Positions 1-9,026 of a DNA stretch of 64,000 nt are shown in pieces. Location of the stretch: assembly GCF_000171615.1 (NCBI RefSeq), contig NZ_ABFU01000037.3, positions 47,151-111,150 of the forward strand, read 5' to 3'. Each line of letters opens with the position of its first letter. Position 1 is the first letter of the stretch. The DNA is from Bacillus coahuilensis m4-4. GTDB taxonomy: Bacteria > Bacillota > Bacilli > Bacillales > Bacillaceae_K. Made by a program: the position numbers and the translations under genes. Below the pieces are notes generated by a model. That model was not told the DNA's origin, did no database searches, and saw only the letters and a program-made list of their open reading frames with translations.

Positions 1-67
1 TACAGTATCGGAGAACTAGATCAATGGTCTTGAAGTTGTACAATTGCTAGTCACAGCCTATACAAAG

Positions 68-96
68 TTTACACAAGACGTTCACTTGGTTATAAT
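68..96 (+). promoter_or_regulatory. sigma-A-type promoter of the carH/litR-like gene
   Basis: TTTACA at 68-73 and TATAAT at 91-96 are separated by exactly 17 bases, and the regulator's start codon follows 37 bases later. TACAA-like direct repeats at 39-43, 61-65 and 70-74 lie around the -35 box. They could be an autoregulatory operator, as members of this family often repress their own promoter; that part is inference. Confidence 0.6.
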
Positions 97-133
97 CTCA
101 AGGGAAGGGTATTGTATGGACGGAGGCTGTATA

Positions 134-1049
134 ATGAGAAAATCTGAAGGAAAATATAATATTAAGGCAATGGCACAAATGCTTGGAATACAGCCTGGTA
201 CGTTAAGGGCTTGGGAACGAAGATATCAAATGGTTGAACCTGTTCGAAATGATTCAGGGCATCGTTTATATACGGAAGAGCAATTAGAAAAATTGAAATG
301 GCTTGTTGAAAAGGTAAACCAGGGATTTACGATCAGTCAGGCTGTGTCATTATTAGATAATCAAAAGTTTGTGGATTCATCTATTTTGGAGGAGGCACCA
401 AGAAATAAGCCTCAAGAAATTTCTAATGAGTTAATGAACGCCTTGCTTTCTTTTGATGAAACGAAAGCGCATGAGTTAATTAATCAAGCTTTTGCCTTAT
501 ACACAATGGATAAAGTGTTGATTGATGTATTAGGTAGCATACTCGTACAAATAGGAAACAAATGGGAGAATGGAGAAATTACGACAGCACATGAACATTT
601 TGCAACGTCCATTTTACGTGCTAGAATAAGCACGATTATGCATTCATTTCCTCAAACTCTTTTTACCTAAAGTTGTAGCAGTGTGTGGACCAAATGAATG
701 GCATGAATTGGGGTTATTAATTTTCACTCTCTTTTTGCGAAAAAAAGGCTTTGATGTTATCTATTTAGGCTCAAGTATTAAAGAAGGAGATATAGAAGTG
801 GTTTTAGATACAGTAAAACCAAAATTATTATTTTTATCCGTCACGATATCTGAAAATGTGGAGTTGGCCTTACAGCTAACGGAGGATCTGTCAAACAAAT
901 ATTCCACGCTTACAATTGGTTTAGGTGGATTTGCGATTGAGACAATGACTCGTGCTCATAAAGAAAAATACCAGTCTCACATTGTTGGTAGTAATCGAGA
1001 GCAGTGGGAAAGTTGGTTAATAAAAAAATTAAACATTCAAGCAAGTTAA
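134..1049 (+). CDS. MerR-family regulator with cobalamin-binding domain (CarH/LitR-like), one frameshift
   Basis: A MerR-type winged helix-turn-helix at residues 9-31 (TLRAWERRY core) is followed by a B12-binding module. W144 and E154-H155 form the W-x9-EH signature that caps adenosylcobalamin in CarH/LitR light sensors. An E-x-H motif near residue 190 (NEWHELG) supplies the lower axial histidine. Known members bind DNA in the dark as AdoCbl tetramers and release it when light breaks the Co-C bond; their targets are carotenoid or other photoprotection genes. The ATG at 134 is chosen because GGACGGAGG sits 8 bases upstream; an in-frame ATG at 44 lies before the promoter. The frame changes at about 660 in a T5 run: dropping one T joins ...QTL to LPKVVAVCGP and gives about 304 residues. 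No photoprotection gene is adjacent, so the target is unknown. Confidence 0.85.
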
Positions 1050-1116
1050 TAATTCACCTCATAATGTCTCTTACCATAGTATGTAGCATGTAGTATGGTA
1101 GGGGGCGTTTTTATTT

Positions 1117-1689
1117 ATGAGGTTAGAACGCTTAGAAGATAATAAAATTAAATTTGACATAACGTATAAAGAGCTACAAGACAAAGGTGTAATGGAAAAT
1201 GAAACATTAGGGACAACTAGAATGTGGCATGATTTCTTTGAAGAGCTCATGGAAACGGCTACGGTCGAACTAGGAGTCAGGTGGGAAGAATTTGTTTCCA
1301 TCGAATTAATTTCACAAAACGATGAGGAAATTACATTAATTTTTACGGTAGAATCCTTTGGGGATGAAACATTCATGGACGAGTGGTTGCATGATCTTCC
1401 AAATGGACAGATTGATAACAAGAAAATATGGTGGCAATATGAAAATTTTGAAGACCTTCTTTCGTCCATTACTAGACTAACACATTCCTCCTCATCACTT
1501 TATGTGTACCAGAACATCTATTTCCTAGAATTAACGATAGATAGTCCATTAAGTAAAAAGATCATTCCTTTATTAGAGGAATTCGGTATCGAATCAAATG
1601 TCACAGAAAGTATGATGCTTGAATACGGAAAACTTCTTTGCGCGGAAAATGCCATTGAGACATTAACTAAATACTTTCATCGAGGATAG
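1117..1689 (+). CDS. mecB: MecA/YpbH-family adaptor protein
   Basis: This 190-residue protein begins MRLERL, as MecA and YpbH do. It has the bipartite plan of the family: an N-terminal domain that recognises substrate (residues 1 to about 100) and a C-terminal domain that binds ClpC (from about 105, ending LLEYGK-like ...MLEYGKLL and a final helix). Adaptors of this family deliver proteins such as ComK to the ClpCP protease. Its place just upstream of ypdA matches B. subtilis ypbH (mecB), although gudB, which lies between them there, is absent here. A weak GGGGGCG ribosome-binding site precedes the ATG, directly after the hairpin at 1072-1100. The paralogue assignment (MecB not MecA) rests on synteny. 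Confidence 0.82.
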   Translation: MRLERLEDNKIKFDITYKELQDKGVMENETLGTTRMWHDFFEELMETATVELGVRWEEFVSIELISQNDEEITLIFTVESFGDETFMDEWLHDLPNGQIDNKKIWWQYENFEDLLSSITRLTHSSSSLYVYQNIYFLELTIDSPLSKKIIPLLEEFGIESNVTESMMLEYGKLLCAENAIETLTKYFHRG

Positions 1690-1832
1690 CACCTTTCAGT
1701 GATTGTTTGATTGAAACATTTAGAAAAATCTCCTATCATTAGTATAGTAGGTTAGATGTTTTACTAAACAAGATAAGTGTGCTATCTCTTTTTCAGAAGT
1801 AGCAAAGTGGAAGAAAGGATAGGTTCTACAAA

Positions 1833-2801
1833 ATGAATAGACAAGAAGCCATCATTGTGGGCGGTGGACCATGTGGTTTAGCTGCTGCGATTTCTCTTAA
1901 AGAAGTTGGAATAAATCCATTAATTATTGAAAAAGGTAATATAGTGAATGCGATTTATCATTATCCAACTCATCAAACCTTTTTTAGTTCAAGTGAAAAA
2001 CTTTCAATAGGAAATGTACCATTTATTATTGAAGAACGAAAGCCTAAACGTAATCAAGCTCTAGCTTACTACAGAGAAGTCGTAAAGCTGAAAGAGTTAA
2101 TGATTAATCGTTTTGAAAAAGTAACCTCTATTGAAAAAGTAGGCGAAGATTTTCTTGTACAAACAACTAAAGATCATTATCAAACGAATCGGGTTATCAT
2201 AGCCACTGGCTATTACGATTCCCCAAATCTTATGAATATCCCAGGAGAGAGTCTTCCTAAAGTGTTCCATTATTTCCATGAAGGACATCCTTTCTTTGAT
2301 ACGGATGTTGTCGTGATTGGAGGAAAAAATTCAGCTGTTGATGCAGCCCTCGAATTACATAAAGCGGGTGCTCGAGTAACCGTTATTTACCGAGGTGCAG
2401 AATATAGTAAGAGCATTAAGCCATGGATTCTGCCTGAATTTGAAGCTCTAGTAAGAAATGAAGAAGTAAAAATGGAATTCAACACAATTGTTTGTGAAAT
2501 AACAGAAAATAGTGTGAGGTATGAAAAAGGTGGAGAATTTACAACCATTAAAAATGATTTTGTATTCGCTATGACGGGTTATCATCCAGATCACGCATTC
2601 CTAACAAAAATGGGTGTTCATATTGATGAGGTCAGTGGAAGACCTGAATTTGATCCAGAAACCATGGAAACCAATGTTCCCGGTATTTATATTGCTGGTG
2701 TTATAGCCGCAGGCAATAATGCAAATGAAATATTTATTGAAAACGGTCGCTTTCATGGAGGATTAATAGCACAATCTATACAAGTAAAGGCCTCAAAGTG
2801 A
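1833..2801 (+). CDS. ypdA: Bacillithiol disulfide reductase YpdA
   Basis: An FAD/NAD(P)-binding pyridine nucleotide-disulfide oxidoreductase of 322 residues. The N-terminal dinucleotide fold has GGGPCGLAAA at residues 9-18, with the cysteine conserved in YpdA. A second Rossmann motif (VVVIGGKNSAVDAA) for NADPH lies near residues 160-173, and the FAD-closing TNVPGIYIAG motif is near 275. In Bacillus and Staphylococcus YpdA reduces oxidised bacillithiol (BSSB) with NADPH. The bacillithiol synthesis genes bshB1 and bshA are in this window at 43-45 kb, so the organism can make the substrate. AAGAAAGGATAGG precedes the ATG. The stop codon lies inside a terminator stem. Confidence 0.93.
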   Translation: MNRQEAIIVGGGPCGLAAAISLKEVGINPLIIEKGNIVNAIYHYPTHQTFFSSSEKLSIGNVPFIIEERKPKRNQALAYYREVVKLKELMINRFEKVTSIEKVGEDFLVQTTKDHYQTNRVIIATGYYDSPNLMNIPGESLPKVFHYFHEGHPFFDTDVVVIGGKNSAVDAALELHKAGARVTVIYRGAEYSKSIKPWILPEFEALVRNEEVKMEFNTIVCEITENSVRYEKGGEFTTIKNDFVFAMTGYHPDHAFLTKMGVHIDEVSGRPEFDPETMETNVPGIYIAGVIAAGNNANEIFIENGRFHGGLIAQSIQVKASK

Positions 2802-2813
2802 GGCCTTTACTCT
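2785..2813 (+). terminator. Intrinsic terminator after ypdA
   Basis: The arms TAAAGGCCTCA and TGAGGCCTTTA enclose a 3-base loop and are followed by a T-rich tract (ctcttttct). The stem overlaps the ypdA stop codon. Confidence 0.8.
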
Positions 2814-2820
2814 TTTCTAT

Positions 2821-2991
2821 GGCACTGTTAAAGAGTAATTGTAATTAATGTTGAATATCAGCAGTTTATTGGATAACAACGGAAAACACATCCTAGGGTT
2901 TGGTGGAAACCCCGCAGGCTTGCCGTGGACTTTGTAGGCTTCACCAACACCCCGCTGAATACCAAGTCATTTTGCAAAATTCAACAGTGTT
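2821..2991. repeat. Degenerate Bacillaceae dispersed palindromic repeat, copy 1
   Basis: The left end (GGCACTGTTAAAGAG) and an imperfect inverted right end (TTCAACAGTGTT) flank a GC-richer core with CCCGCAGGC. The first 50 or so bases match the reverse complement of the element at 49955-50121 closely (shared TGTTGAAT-TCAGC-GTT-ATTGGA). No ORF runs through it. It resembles the non-coding palindromic repeats scattered in Bacillus intergenic regions. Confidence 0.72.
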
Positions 2992-3007
2992 ATTACACAA
3001 AGATTTT

Positions 3008-3978
3008 TTATTGAAATGCTTCGTGTAAATATCGTATTTCTGAAGAAACTGATAATGCTAGAAGCAATTTGATTCGTGCCTTTTGGCCGTTTAATCCATT
3101 ACAGAAAATCACGCCTTCTTCTTTTAATCTCTTTCCTCCGCCTTCATAATCATATACATCTTGGACAATACCATTAAAGCATCTGGACACTAAGACGATA
3201 GGTATTTGACTCTCTCTTAAGGACTGAATCCCTTGAATGGCGGAAGGTGGAAGATTTCCTTGACCTAGCCCCTCAATGACGACCCCATCATACTGTAGTT
3301 CTTTTAGACATAGGATTAAGTCGGAATCCATCCCAGTATAAGCCTTTAATAAAGCTACTTTATGATTTAAATGATAATCCTTTATAACAATAGATTTGTT
3401 AGGAGAATGATGAAAAATGATTTTCTTTTTTTTGTCACAAGACCAATTGGACCATGTTGTGGGCTCTGAAATGTTGCAACATTACTCGTATGGGTTTTTG
3501 TTACGTTTAGAGCACTATGTATTTCATCATTTAATACGACTAACACACCTTTATTTCTGGCTTGATCACATGTTGCTACGCGAATGGAGGTGATAAAGTT
3601 GTATAGTCCGTCAGACCCTATTTCATTACTAGATCTCATCGCCCCTGTTACCACGATGGGGATGGAAATATCTAACGTAGTATCTAGAAAATAGGCAGTT
3701 TCTTCTAATGTGTCTGTTCCATGCGTAATCACAACGCCATCAATAGAGTTCTTCTCCATTTCGGAAAGAATAAGAGTATGAATTATGTGCATTTTTTCTG
3801 GAGTCATATGTGGAGAAGGTACATGAAACAACTCAAAGGTTGTAAAATTAGCTAAATCAGAAATTTTAGCGTTTTTAGATAATTGATTTTCATTTCCAAT
3901 CATAACAGACCCTGTGTCCATATCTTCATACATGGAAATGGTACCTCCAGTATGAATAATTAATAAATGTTTTTTCAT
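3008..3978 (-). CDS. ansA: L-asparaginase, one frameshift
   Basis: Asparaginase/glutaminase family, hydrolysing asparagine to aspartate and ammonia. The first active-site loop TGGTIS is at residues 11-16 and the second motif HGTDTLEETA is at about 86-95. The C-terminal half carries the family's YDGVVIEGLGQGNLP segment. The reading frame breaks at about 3425-3432 in an A8 run on the coding strand; adding one A reads ...LVTKKKIIFHHSPNKS on into the rest and gives about 323 residues, the usual family length. It is transcribed opposite to ypdA and prsW, so it is a single-gene unit. No signal peptide is visible, which fits the cytoplasmic AnsA type. Confidence 0.88.
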
Positions 3979-4069
3979 ATATTTTCCCCCTTAAATTCTT
4001 GTTGAGTCGTTTTCAATCTCTACATTCCATGATACGATGAAAGAAACAAAGAGAAAAGAGGATTAGTGA

Positions 4070-4750
4070 ATGTTCATCCTTTTATCCGCTGGAATTGCTC
4101 CCGGTTTAGCATTTCTAAGCTATTTATATCTAAAAGATGACTATGACAAAGAGACAGCAAAAAATATATTTTTTGCATTCATTTACGGTGCCCTTGTAAC
4201 GTTTCCTATTATGTTCATTCAATCTGTCTTAGCTTATGAAGGCTTCACCTTTAGTCCCTTGACTGATGCATTTATTTACTCAGCTTTGCTAGAAGAGTTT
4301 TTTAAATGGTTTATATTATTTTTCTTAATAGTCTCTATGATTAAGCTTCAGGATTCATACGATGGAATTGTAATGGGAGCAAGTGTTTCATTAGGCTTTG
4401 CTTCTGCTGAAAATTTTTTATATTTATTATCTAATGGGATAGAAACGGCTTTTGGTAGAGCACTTTTTCCTGTTTCTAGTCATGCTTTAATAGGGATTGT
4501 AATGGGTTATTATATAGGGAAATTTGCTAGTAAACAAACAAATCCTAAAGAAATACAATTCTTATTTCTATCTTTATTCATTCCCGTTTTCCTTCATGGT
4601 TCTTATGATTATCTTATTTTAACTCATCTGAAAGACTGGCCCTATTATGTTCTTCCTTTCATGTTTTTTCTATGGTGGTTTGCATTAAGAAAAGTGAAAA
4701 ATGCTCATCAATTAATGACAGTAGAAACACTTAAGTCACCTTACAAATAA
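4070..4750 (+). CDS. prsW: Intramembrane metalloprotease PrsW
   Basis: A polytopic membrane protein of 226 residues with about seven hydrophobic segments. It shows the PrsW signatures: LLEEFFKW (adjacent glutamates near residue 75), SAENFLY near 115, a conserved His in SSHALIGIVMG near 140, and HGSYDY near 180. In B. subtilis PrsW (YpdC) makes the first cut in the anti-sigma factor RsiW and so activates sigma-W during envelope stress. Its position next to ypdA and before sleB-ypeB matches B. subtilis. AGAGGAT precedes the ATG by about 10 bases. Confidence 0.92.
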   Translation: MFILLSAGIAPGLAFLSYLYLKDDYDKETAKNIFFAFIYGALVTFPIMFIQSVLAYEGFTFSPLTDAFIYSALLEEFFKWFILFFLIVSMIKLQDSYDGIVMGASVSLGFASAENFLYLLSNGIETAFGRALFPVSSHALIGIVMGYYIGKFASKQTNPKEIQFLFLSLFIPVFLHGSYDYLILTHLKDWPYYVLPFMFFLWWFALRKVKNAHQLMTVETLKSPYK

Positions 4751-4795
4751 AGAGGTATAACGATCCTAGTGATCGTTATACCTCTTTATTTTCTT
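4747..4795 (+). terminator. Intrinsic terminator after prsW
   Basis: A 19-base perfect inverted repeat (4747-4765 with 4771-4789, loop CTAGT) runs into a T-rich tail. It contains the prsW stop codon. Confidence 0.88.
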
Positions 4796-4860
4796 TAGAA
4801 TAATTTCTACAAGTTTACAAACACTAGGGATAGGTAACTACAAGAGTTGGAGGTTTCAGG

Positions 4861-5820
4861 ATGGTTATTAAAACAAATCGATTATTCATTCTATTTATCT
4901 TGTGTTTATTTGTACCAAACGGTCTTCAATCGAATAATCACCATGTTGCAGAGGCTTTTTCTAATCAAGTCGTCCAACATGGTGCTGTGGGTGAAGACGT
5001 TGTAGAATTACAAGCTAGACTACAATATATAGGATTCTATAACGGTAAAATTGATGGAGTATTTGGATGGGGTACATACTGGGCTGTAAGAAACTTTCAA
5101 TATGAATTTGGAATGGAAGTGGATGGGTTTGTAGGTGAGGAAACAAAAAATAAGCTAGTAAAAGCAAGTAAGTATAATAAACAATTTGTTCAAGACCAAA
5201 TTAACAGTGGAAAAAAATTCACTCATTACGGCGGGGTGGACTTAGAAAAACAAAAGCAGCCTTCTAAATCTTCACCAGAAAAACAAAAGACAGGTGAGGC
5301 CCAAGGAAAGCAGGAACAAACAGCACAACAGCCAGCGGAACAGCCAGCGGAACAGCCTAAGGAACAGCAAAAGGAACAACCAAAAGATCAACAGAATGAG
5401 CAAGCGGAAAACCAAGAAGAAGATACGAGCGGAAAGCCAACAAGCGTCAATACACCAAGCGGATTTTCTCAAAATGATATTCAATTAATGGCAAATGCAG
5501 TTTATGGAGAAGCTCGAGGAGAGCCATATGAGGGACAAGTTGCTGTAGCGGCGGTCATATTGAATCGTGTCGAGAGTCAATCTTTTCCTAATACAGTGTC
5601 AGGAGTAATATTTGAACCTGGTGCGTTTACAGCGGTGGCAGATGGGCAAATATGGCTTACACCGAACGAAAAGGCTAAAGAAGCTGTTATTGATGCGATG
5701 AACGGATGGGATCCATCTGAAAATGCTTTATATTATTTTAATCCTGTAACAGCAACAAGTGATTGGATATGGTCTAGACCGCAAATTAAGCAAGTTGGTA
5801 AACATATATTCTGTTATTAA
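4861..5820 (+). CDS. sleB: Spore cortex-lytic enzyme SleB
   Basis: A lytic transglycosylase that degrades muramic-lactam-containing spore cortex during germination. Residues 1-32 form a signal peptide. A PG_binding_1 domain follows (HGAVGEDVVELQ to about residue 100, with GKIDGVFGWGT), then a low-complexity Gln/Glu/Pro linker at about 135-200, then the catalytic Hydrolase_2 domain from about 205. That domain starts DIQLMANAVYGEARGE, which includes the catalytic glutamate. At 319 residues it is slightly longer than B. subtilis SleB because of the linker. AGAGTTGGAGG precedes the ATG. It lies 14 bases upstream of ypeB, the partner it needs for stability and localisation, and is expected to be forespore-expressed; I could not fix a sigma-G promoter with confidence. 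Confidence 0.95.
   Translation: MVIKTNRLFILFILCLFVPNGLQSNNHHVAEAFSNQVVQHGAVGEDVVELQARLQYIGFYNGKIDGVFGWGTYWAVRNFQYEFGMEVDGFVGEETKNKLVKASKYNKQFVQDQINSGKKFTHYGGVDLEKQKQPSKSSPEKQKTGEAQGKQEQTAQQPAEQPAEQPKEQQKEQPKDQQNEQAENQEEDTSGKPTSVNTPSGFSQNDIQLMANAVYGEARGEPYEGQVAVAAVILNRVESQSFPNTVSGVIFEPGAFTAVADGQIWLTPNEKAKEAVIDAMNGWDPSENALYYFNPVTATSDWIWSRPQIKQVGKHIFCY
5262..5460 (+). repeat. Low-complexity Gln/Glu/Pro linker coding repeat in sleB
   Basis: Imperfect short direct repeats such as CAGCCAGCGGAA in tandem at about 5330-5356 encode a QPAEQPAEQPKEQQKEQ-type linker between the peptidoglycan-binding and catalytic domains. Such tracts expand and contract by slippage. Confidence 0.75.
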
Positions 5821-5834
5821 GAAGGGATGATAGC

Positions 5835-7184
5835 ATGATAAGAGGAATTTTAATTGGTGTGTTATCCCTAGGCGTTATTGGGACAGCATACTGGGGATAC
5901 CAAGAGCACCAAGAGAAAAATGCCATTTTAATTAATGCAGAAAATAACTATCAAAGGGCATTTCATGACTTAACCTATGAAATAGATTTACTCAATGACA
6001 AGATAGGGACAACTCTTGCCATGAACTCGGATAAATCATTATCCCCTGCATTAGCTGAAGTTTGGAGAATAACTTCAGAAGCTCACAATGATGTGGGGCA
6101 ATTACCTTTAACACTATTACCATTTAATAAGACAGAAGAATTTCTAGCGAAAATAGGCGACTTTAGTTATCGTACAGCTGTTAGAAATTTAAATGATAAT
6201 CCGTTATCAGATGAAGAATTTGCTACATTAGAGACACTCTATGAACAAAGTGGAGAAATTCAGAATGAATTAAGAAATGTTCAGCATTTAGTGATTGAGA
6301 ATAATCTTCGATGGATGGATGTAGAGTTAGCATTAGCTACAAATAAAGAACCCGTGGATAACACGATCATCGATGGATTTAAAACGGTTAGAAAAAATGT
6401 AGAAGGATATGAAGAAACAAATGTAAATAACACATCTTTCTTGACCATACAAAAGAAAATAAATAATCTAGAAAACTTAAAAGGAAATAAAATTACTGAA
6501 AATGAAGCAAAGAAAATTGCCAAAAAATATACTGGTGAAAATGATGTAAATAAAATGAGAGTAACGAAAAACGGTGACGGTGCAAAATATCCGTTTTACA
6601 GTGTGTCAATGATTTTAAATGACGGCGCGGAAGCAAGTATGGATATTACAGAAGTCGGAGGATATCCAATTTGGTACATTAATACAAGGGAAATAAAAGA
6701 ACAGCAAATAAGTTTAAATGAAGGAATAGAAAATGCAAAGAAATTCCTGAAGGAAAGAGATTTTGAGAATTTAGAGTTATTTGAAAGTGCTCAGTTTGAA
6801 AATACAGGTGTCTTATCATTTGTTACCGTTATAGATGGTATTAGAATCTACCCAAATAGTATCAAAATGAAAGTGGCACTAGATAACGGACAGGTAATAG
6901 GTTTCACTGGAGATGACTATTTACGTAACAATAAAGAGAGAACAGTTGCAAAACCGGTTCTTTCAAAAGAAGAAGCAAAAGAGTACATTAATAAAAAAGT
7001 GGAAATTATGGAGGATCGTCTCGCTGTTATTGTCAATGACTTAAATGAAGAAGTTCTTTGCTTTGAATTCTTAGGTGTTCTTGGAAATGATACTTATCGT
7101 ATCTTTATCAATAGTGAATCCGGAATTGAAGAAAAAGTAGAGAAACTTCAAAATGCAGAACCTATTTATAATGATGTTCTTTAA
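5835..7184 (+). CDS. ypeB: Spore germination protein YpeB
   Basis: A 449-residue protein with an N-terminal membrane anchor (residues 4-20), a long helical region, and PepSY-type domains in the C-terminal half (ITENEAKKIAKKYTG near 220, and LSKEEAKEYINKKV near 375). YpeB and SleB depend on each other for incorporation into the spore and for keeping SleB inactive until germination. The gene follows sleB after 14 bases with GAAGGGATG as ribosome-binding site, so the two form one operon, ended by the terminator at 7200. Confidence 0.95.
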   Translation: MIRGILIGVLSLGVIGTAYWGYQEHQEKNAILINAENNYQRAFHDLTYEIDLLNDKIGTTLAMNSDKSLSPALAEVWRITSEAHNDVGQLPLTLLPFNKTEEFLAKIGDFSYRTAVRNLNDNPLSDEEFATLETLYEQSGEIQNELRNVQHLVIENNLRWMDVELALATNKEPVDNTIIDGFKTVRKNVEGYEETNVNNTSFLTIQKKINNLENLKGNKITENEAKKIAKKYTGENDVNKMRVTKNGDGAKYPFYSVSMILNDGAEASMDITEVGGYPIWYINTREIKEQQISLNEGIENAKKFLKERDFENLELFESAQFENTGVLSFVTVIDGIRIYPNSIKMKVALDNGQVIGFTGDDYLRNNKERTVAKPVLSKEEAKEYINKKVEIMEDRLAVIVNDLNEEVLCFEFLGVLGNDTYRIFINSESGIEEKVEKLQNAEPIYNDVL

Positions 7185-7199
7185 AAAAGAGATAGTATG

Positions 7200-7231
7200 A
7201 AGCTACCCAATAAATTTTGGGTAGCTTTTTG
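7200..7231 (+). terminator. Intrinsic terminator of sleB-ypeB
   Basis: AAGCTACCCAA and TTGGGTAGCTT (7200-7210 with 7217-7227) pair perfectly and are followed by TTT. Confidence 0.88.
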
Positions 7232-7349
7232 TCAATCGCACTATTCGTTTTTACATAAATTCAACAGAAGAAATATAGCCAATTGATTAAAATAATGCCA
7301 TAATATAGGTAGAAAAGTCTGCAATCAATTGGTAGGGAAGTGTGTATTT

Positions 7350-8000
7350 GTGATAAAAGTAGGAACCTCATTAATGTTAGAAACAATCCATACTGAACCT
7401 TTAGAGCGATATAAATGCAAAGTAGTAGAAGTGGATGATGCAAAAATTTACATTGATTATCCCATACAGGTAGAGACAAATAAGACCGTTTTTTAATAGA
7501 TGGAACACAACTAAAAGCAAGCTTTGTTCAAAATCAATCACCTTTCTTTTTTCAAACAGAGGTTCTTGGAAGAACAAAAAAAACCAATTCCAATGATATT
7601 TTTAAACGATCCAGGTACAGATGAATACGTTAAAGTTCAACGAAGACAATTTGTTAGAATAGATGCTTCAGTAGATGTATCTATCGAATTGACTGATACT
7701 TATTTTGTACCAACAATAACAGACGATATTAGCGCTGGAGGCTGTGCTGTTCTATTGCCTGCCGGTGTCGAGTTGCCCTCTGGTATGAATGTTTCCCTAT
7801 ATTTGGTACTACCAATGAATACTGGTGAGAGTCATTACCTTTCTCTAAAAGGAGAGATCATTCGCACTTTTAATAAGGAAGAACGAGCCATAACATCCAT
7901 AGAATTTAGGGATTTAGATGAAGGAGCAAGACAAACCATTTTACGTTTTTGTTTTGATCGTCAACTAGCCTTAAGAAAAAAAGGACTTTTAGAAATTTGA
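7350..8000 (+). CDS. ypfA: PilZ-domain c-di-GMP receptor YpfA (MotI/DgrA-like), two frameshifts
   Basis: The N-terminal YcgR-like barrel (VIKVGTSLMLETIH...) is followed by a PilZ domain. That domain has the RRQFVR arginine motif near residue 105 and DISAGG near residue 130, the two loops that bind cyclic di-GMP. In B. subtilis YpfA inhibits flagellar motility when bound to c-di-GMP. The start is the GTG at 7350. Two frame changes are needed: one T missing in the T6 run at about 7490-7494 (restores TVFLIDGTQLKASF), and one A too many in the A8 run at about 7576-7583 (restores RTKKPIPMIF). The corrected length is about 217 residues, as in the family. Confidence 0.87.
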
Positions 8001-8054
8001 ATGAATTCATTGATGAAACTCATACTAATCATAAAAAGTATGGGAGGAAATAGT

Positions 8055-8248
8055 ATGAAAAATTTTGAACGAATGTTAATTAAAATTGTCATTGTGCAAT
8101 TTTTCCTATTACTATTTGTTCAATTTTTTTTGCTTCAACGGGATGAACTATCAACACTTCAAAAATTACGTATTATGAAGGTGTGTTTAATCACAACGTA
8201 AAGGAAGTTATAGAAGTTCAAGGCCATGAGTATGATGAGGGTAAGTAG
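8055..8248 (+). CDS. ypfB: Small membrane protein YpfB (DUF5359-type), one frameshift
   Basis: A short protein starting MKNFERMLIK with one hydrophobic segment at residues 10-30. The frame breaks at about 8160 in an A5 run; one more A gives ...QKITYYEGVFNHNVKEV..., which carries the YEGV motif of B. subtilis YpfB and stops at 8248 (about 64 residues). TGGGAGGAAATAGT precedes the ATG. It sits between ypfA and cmk as in B. subtilis. The function is unknown. Confidence 0.7.
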
Positions 8249-8348
8249 GTTTCATTGCATCCTATAATGAACAGGATTCTAAATATATCAACAGGGCTAT
8301 TTATGGTAGAATATATAAGTATTTTAATATTGAAAGATGTGGTGTCAT

Positions 8349-9026
8349 ATGATGGAAAAGAAAATAAGGATTGCAATAGACGGACCAGCTGCGGCCGGAA
8401 AAAGTACAGTGGCAAAAATTTTAGCAGAAAAATTACAATTTGTTTATGTAGATACAGGTGCGATGTATCGTGCGCTTACATATAAGGCTCAGCAAGATGG
8501 TCTATCGTTAGAAAATGATGAACAAGTTACAGAATTACTAAAATCAATCATGATTACATTAAGTCCACGGACAAATGGACAGTTGGTTCTACTTAACGAC
8601 TTCGATGTAACGGAATTAATTAGAACCCCTGAAGTGACAAATTCAGTGTCGATTGTGGCTAAGCATGCTGGAGTTAGAAAAGAGATGGTAGAAAGACAAC
8701 AGGAGCTTGCTAAAGAGGGCGGAGTCGTTATGGACGGCAGAGACATAGGCACTCACGTCATTCCAGATGCCGAAGTGAAGATCTTCTTGCTCGCAAGTGT
8801 CACGGAGCGTGCGCAAAGACGCCATGAAGAAAATTTAATTAAAGGATATTCTTCAGATTTAGAGAAATTAGTAGAAGAGATTGCGACTAGAGACAAACTC
8901 GATTCAGAACGTGAAATTTCTCCATTAAAAAAAGCAGAAGATGCGATTGAAATAGATACGACATCTTTAACTATTGAGGAAGTGGTGGAACGAATTTTAC
9001 AAGTTGCAAAAGAGAGGATGGAATAG
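8349..9026 (+). CDS. cmk: Cytidylate kinase
   Basis: Phosphorylates CMP and dCMP with ATP in pyrimidine salvage and phospholipid turnover. The P-loop GPAAAGKST is at residues 10-18 from the ATG at 8349. [11 protein letters not shown], the NMP-binding motif, follows at about 36, and DGRDIGT, the core motif, near 130. The length of 225 residues is normal. An upstream in-frame ATG at 8337 is less likely because homologues begin close to the ...KIRIAIDGP segment. The stop codon abuts the plsC start. Confidence 0.95.
   Translation: MMEKKIRIAIDGPAAAGKSTVAKILAEKLQFVYVDTGAMYRALTYKAQQDGLSLENDEQVTELLKSIMITLSPRTNGQLVLLNDFDVTELIRTPEVTNSVSIVAKHAGVRKEMVERQQELAKEGGVVMDGRDIGTHVIPDAEVKIFLLASVTERAQRRHEENLIKGYSSDLEKLVEEIATRDKLDSEREISPLKKAEDAIEIDTTSLTIEEVVERILQVAKERME

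Noticed and set aside
5272..5484. Hydrophobic minus-strand frame inside sleB
   Set aside because: It is the antisense of the Gln/Glu linker repeats, which gives Leu/Phe runs on the other strand.
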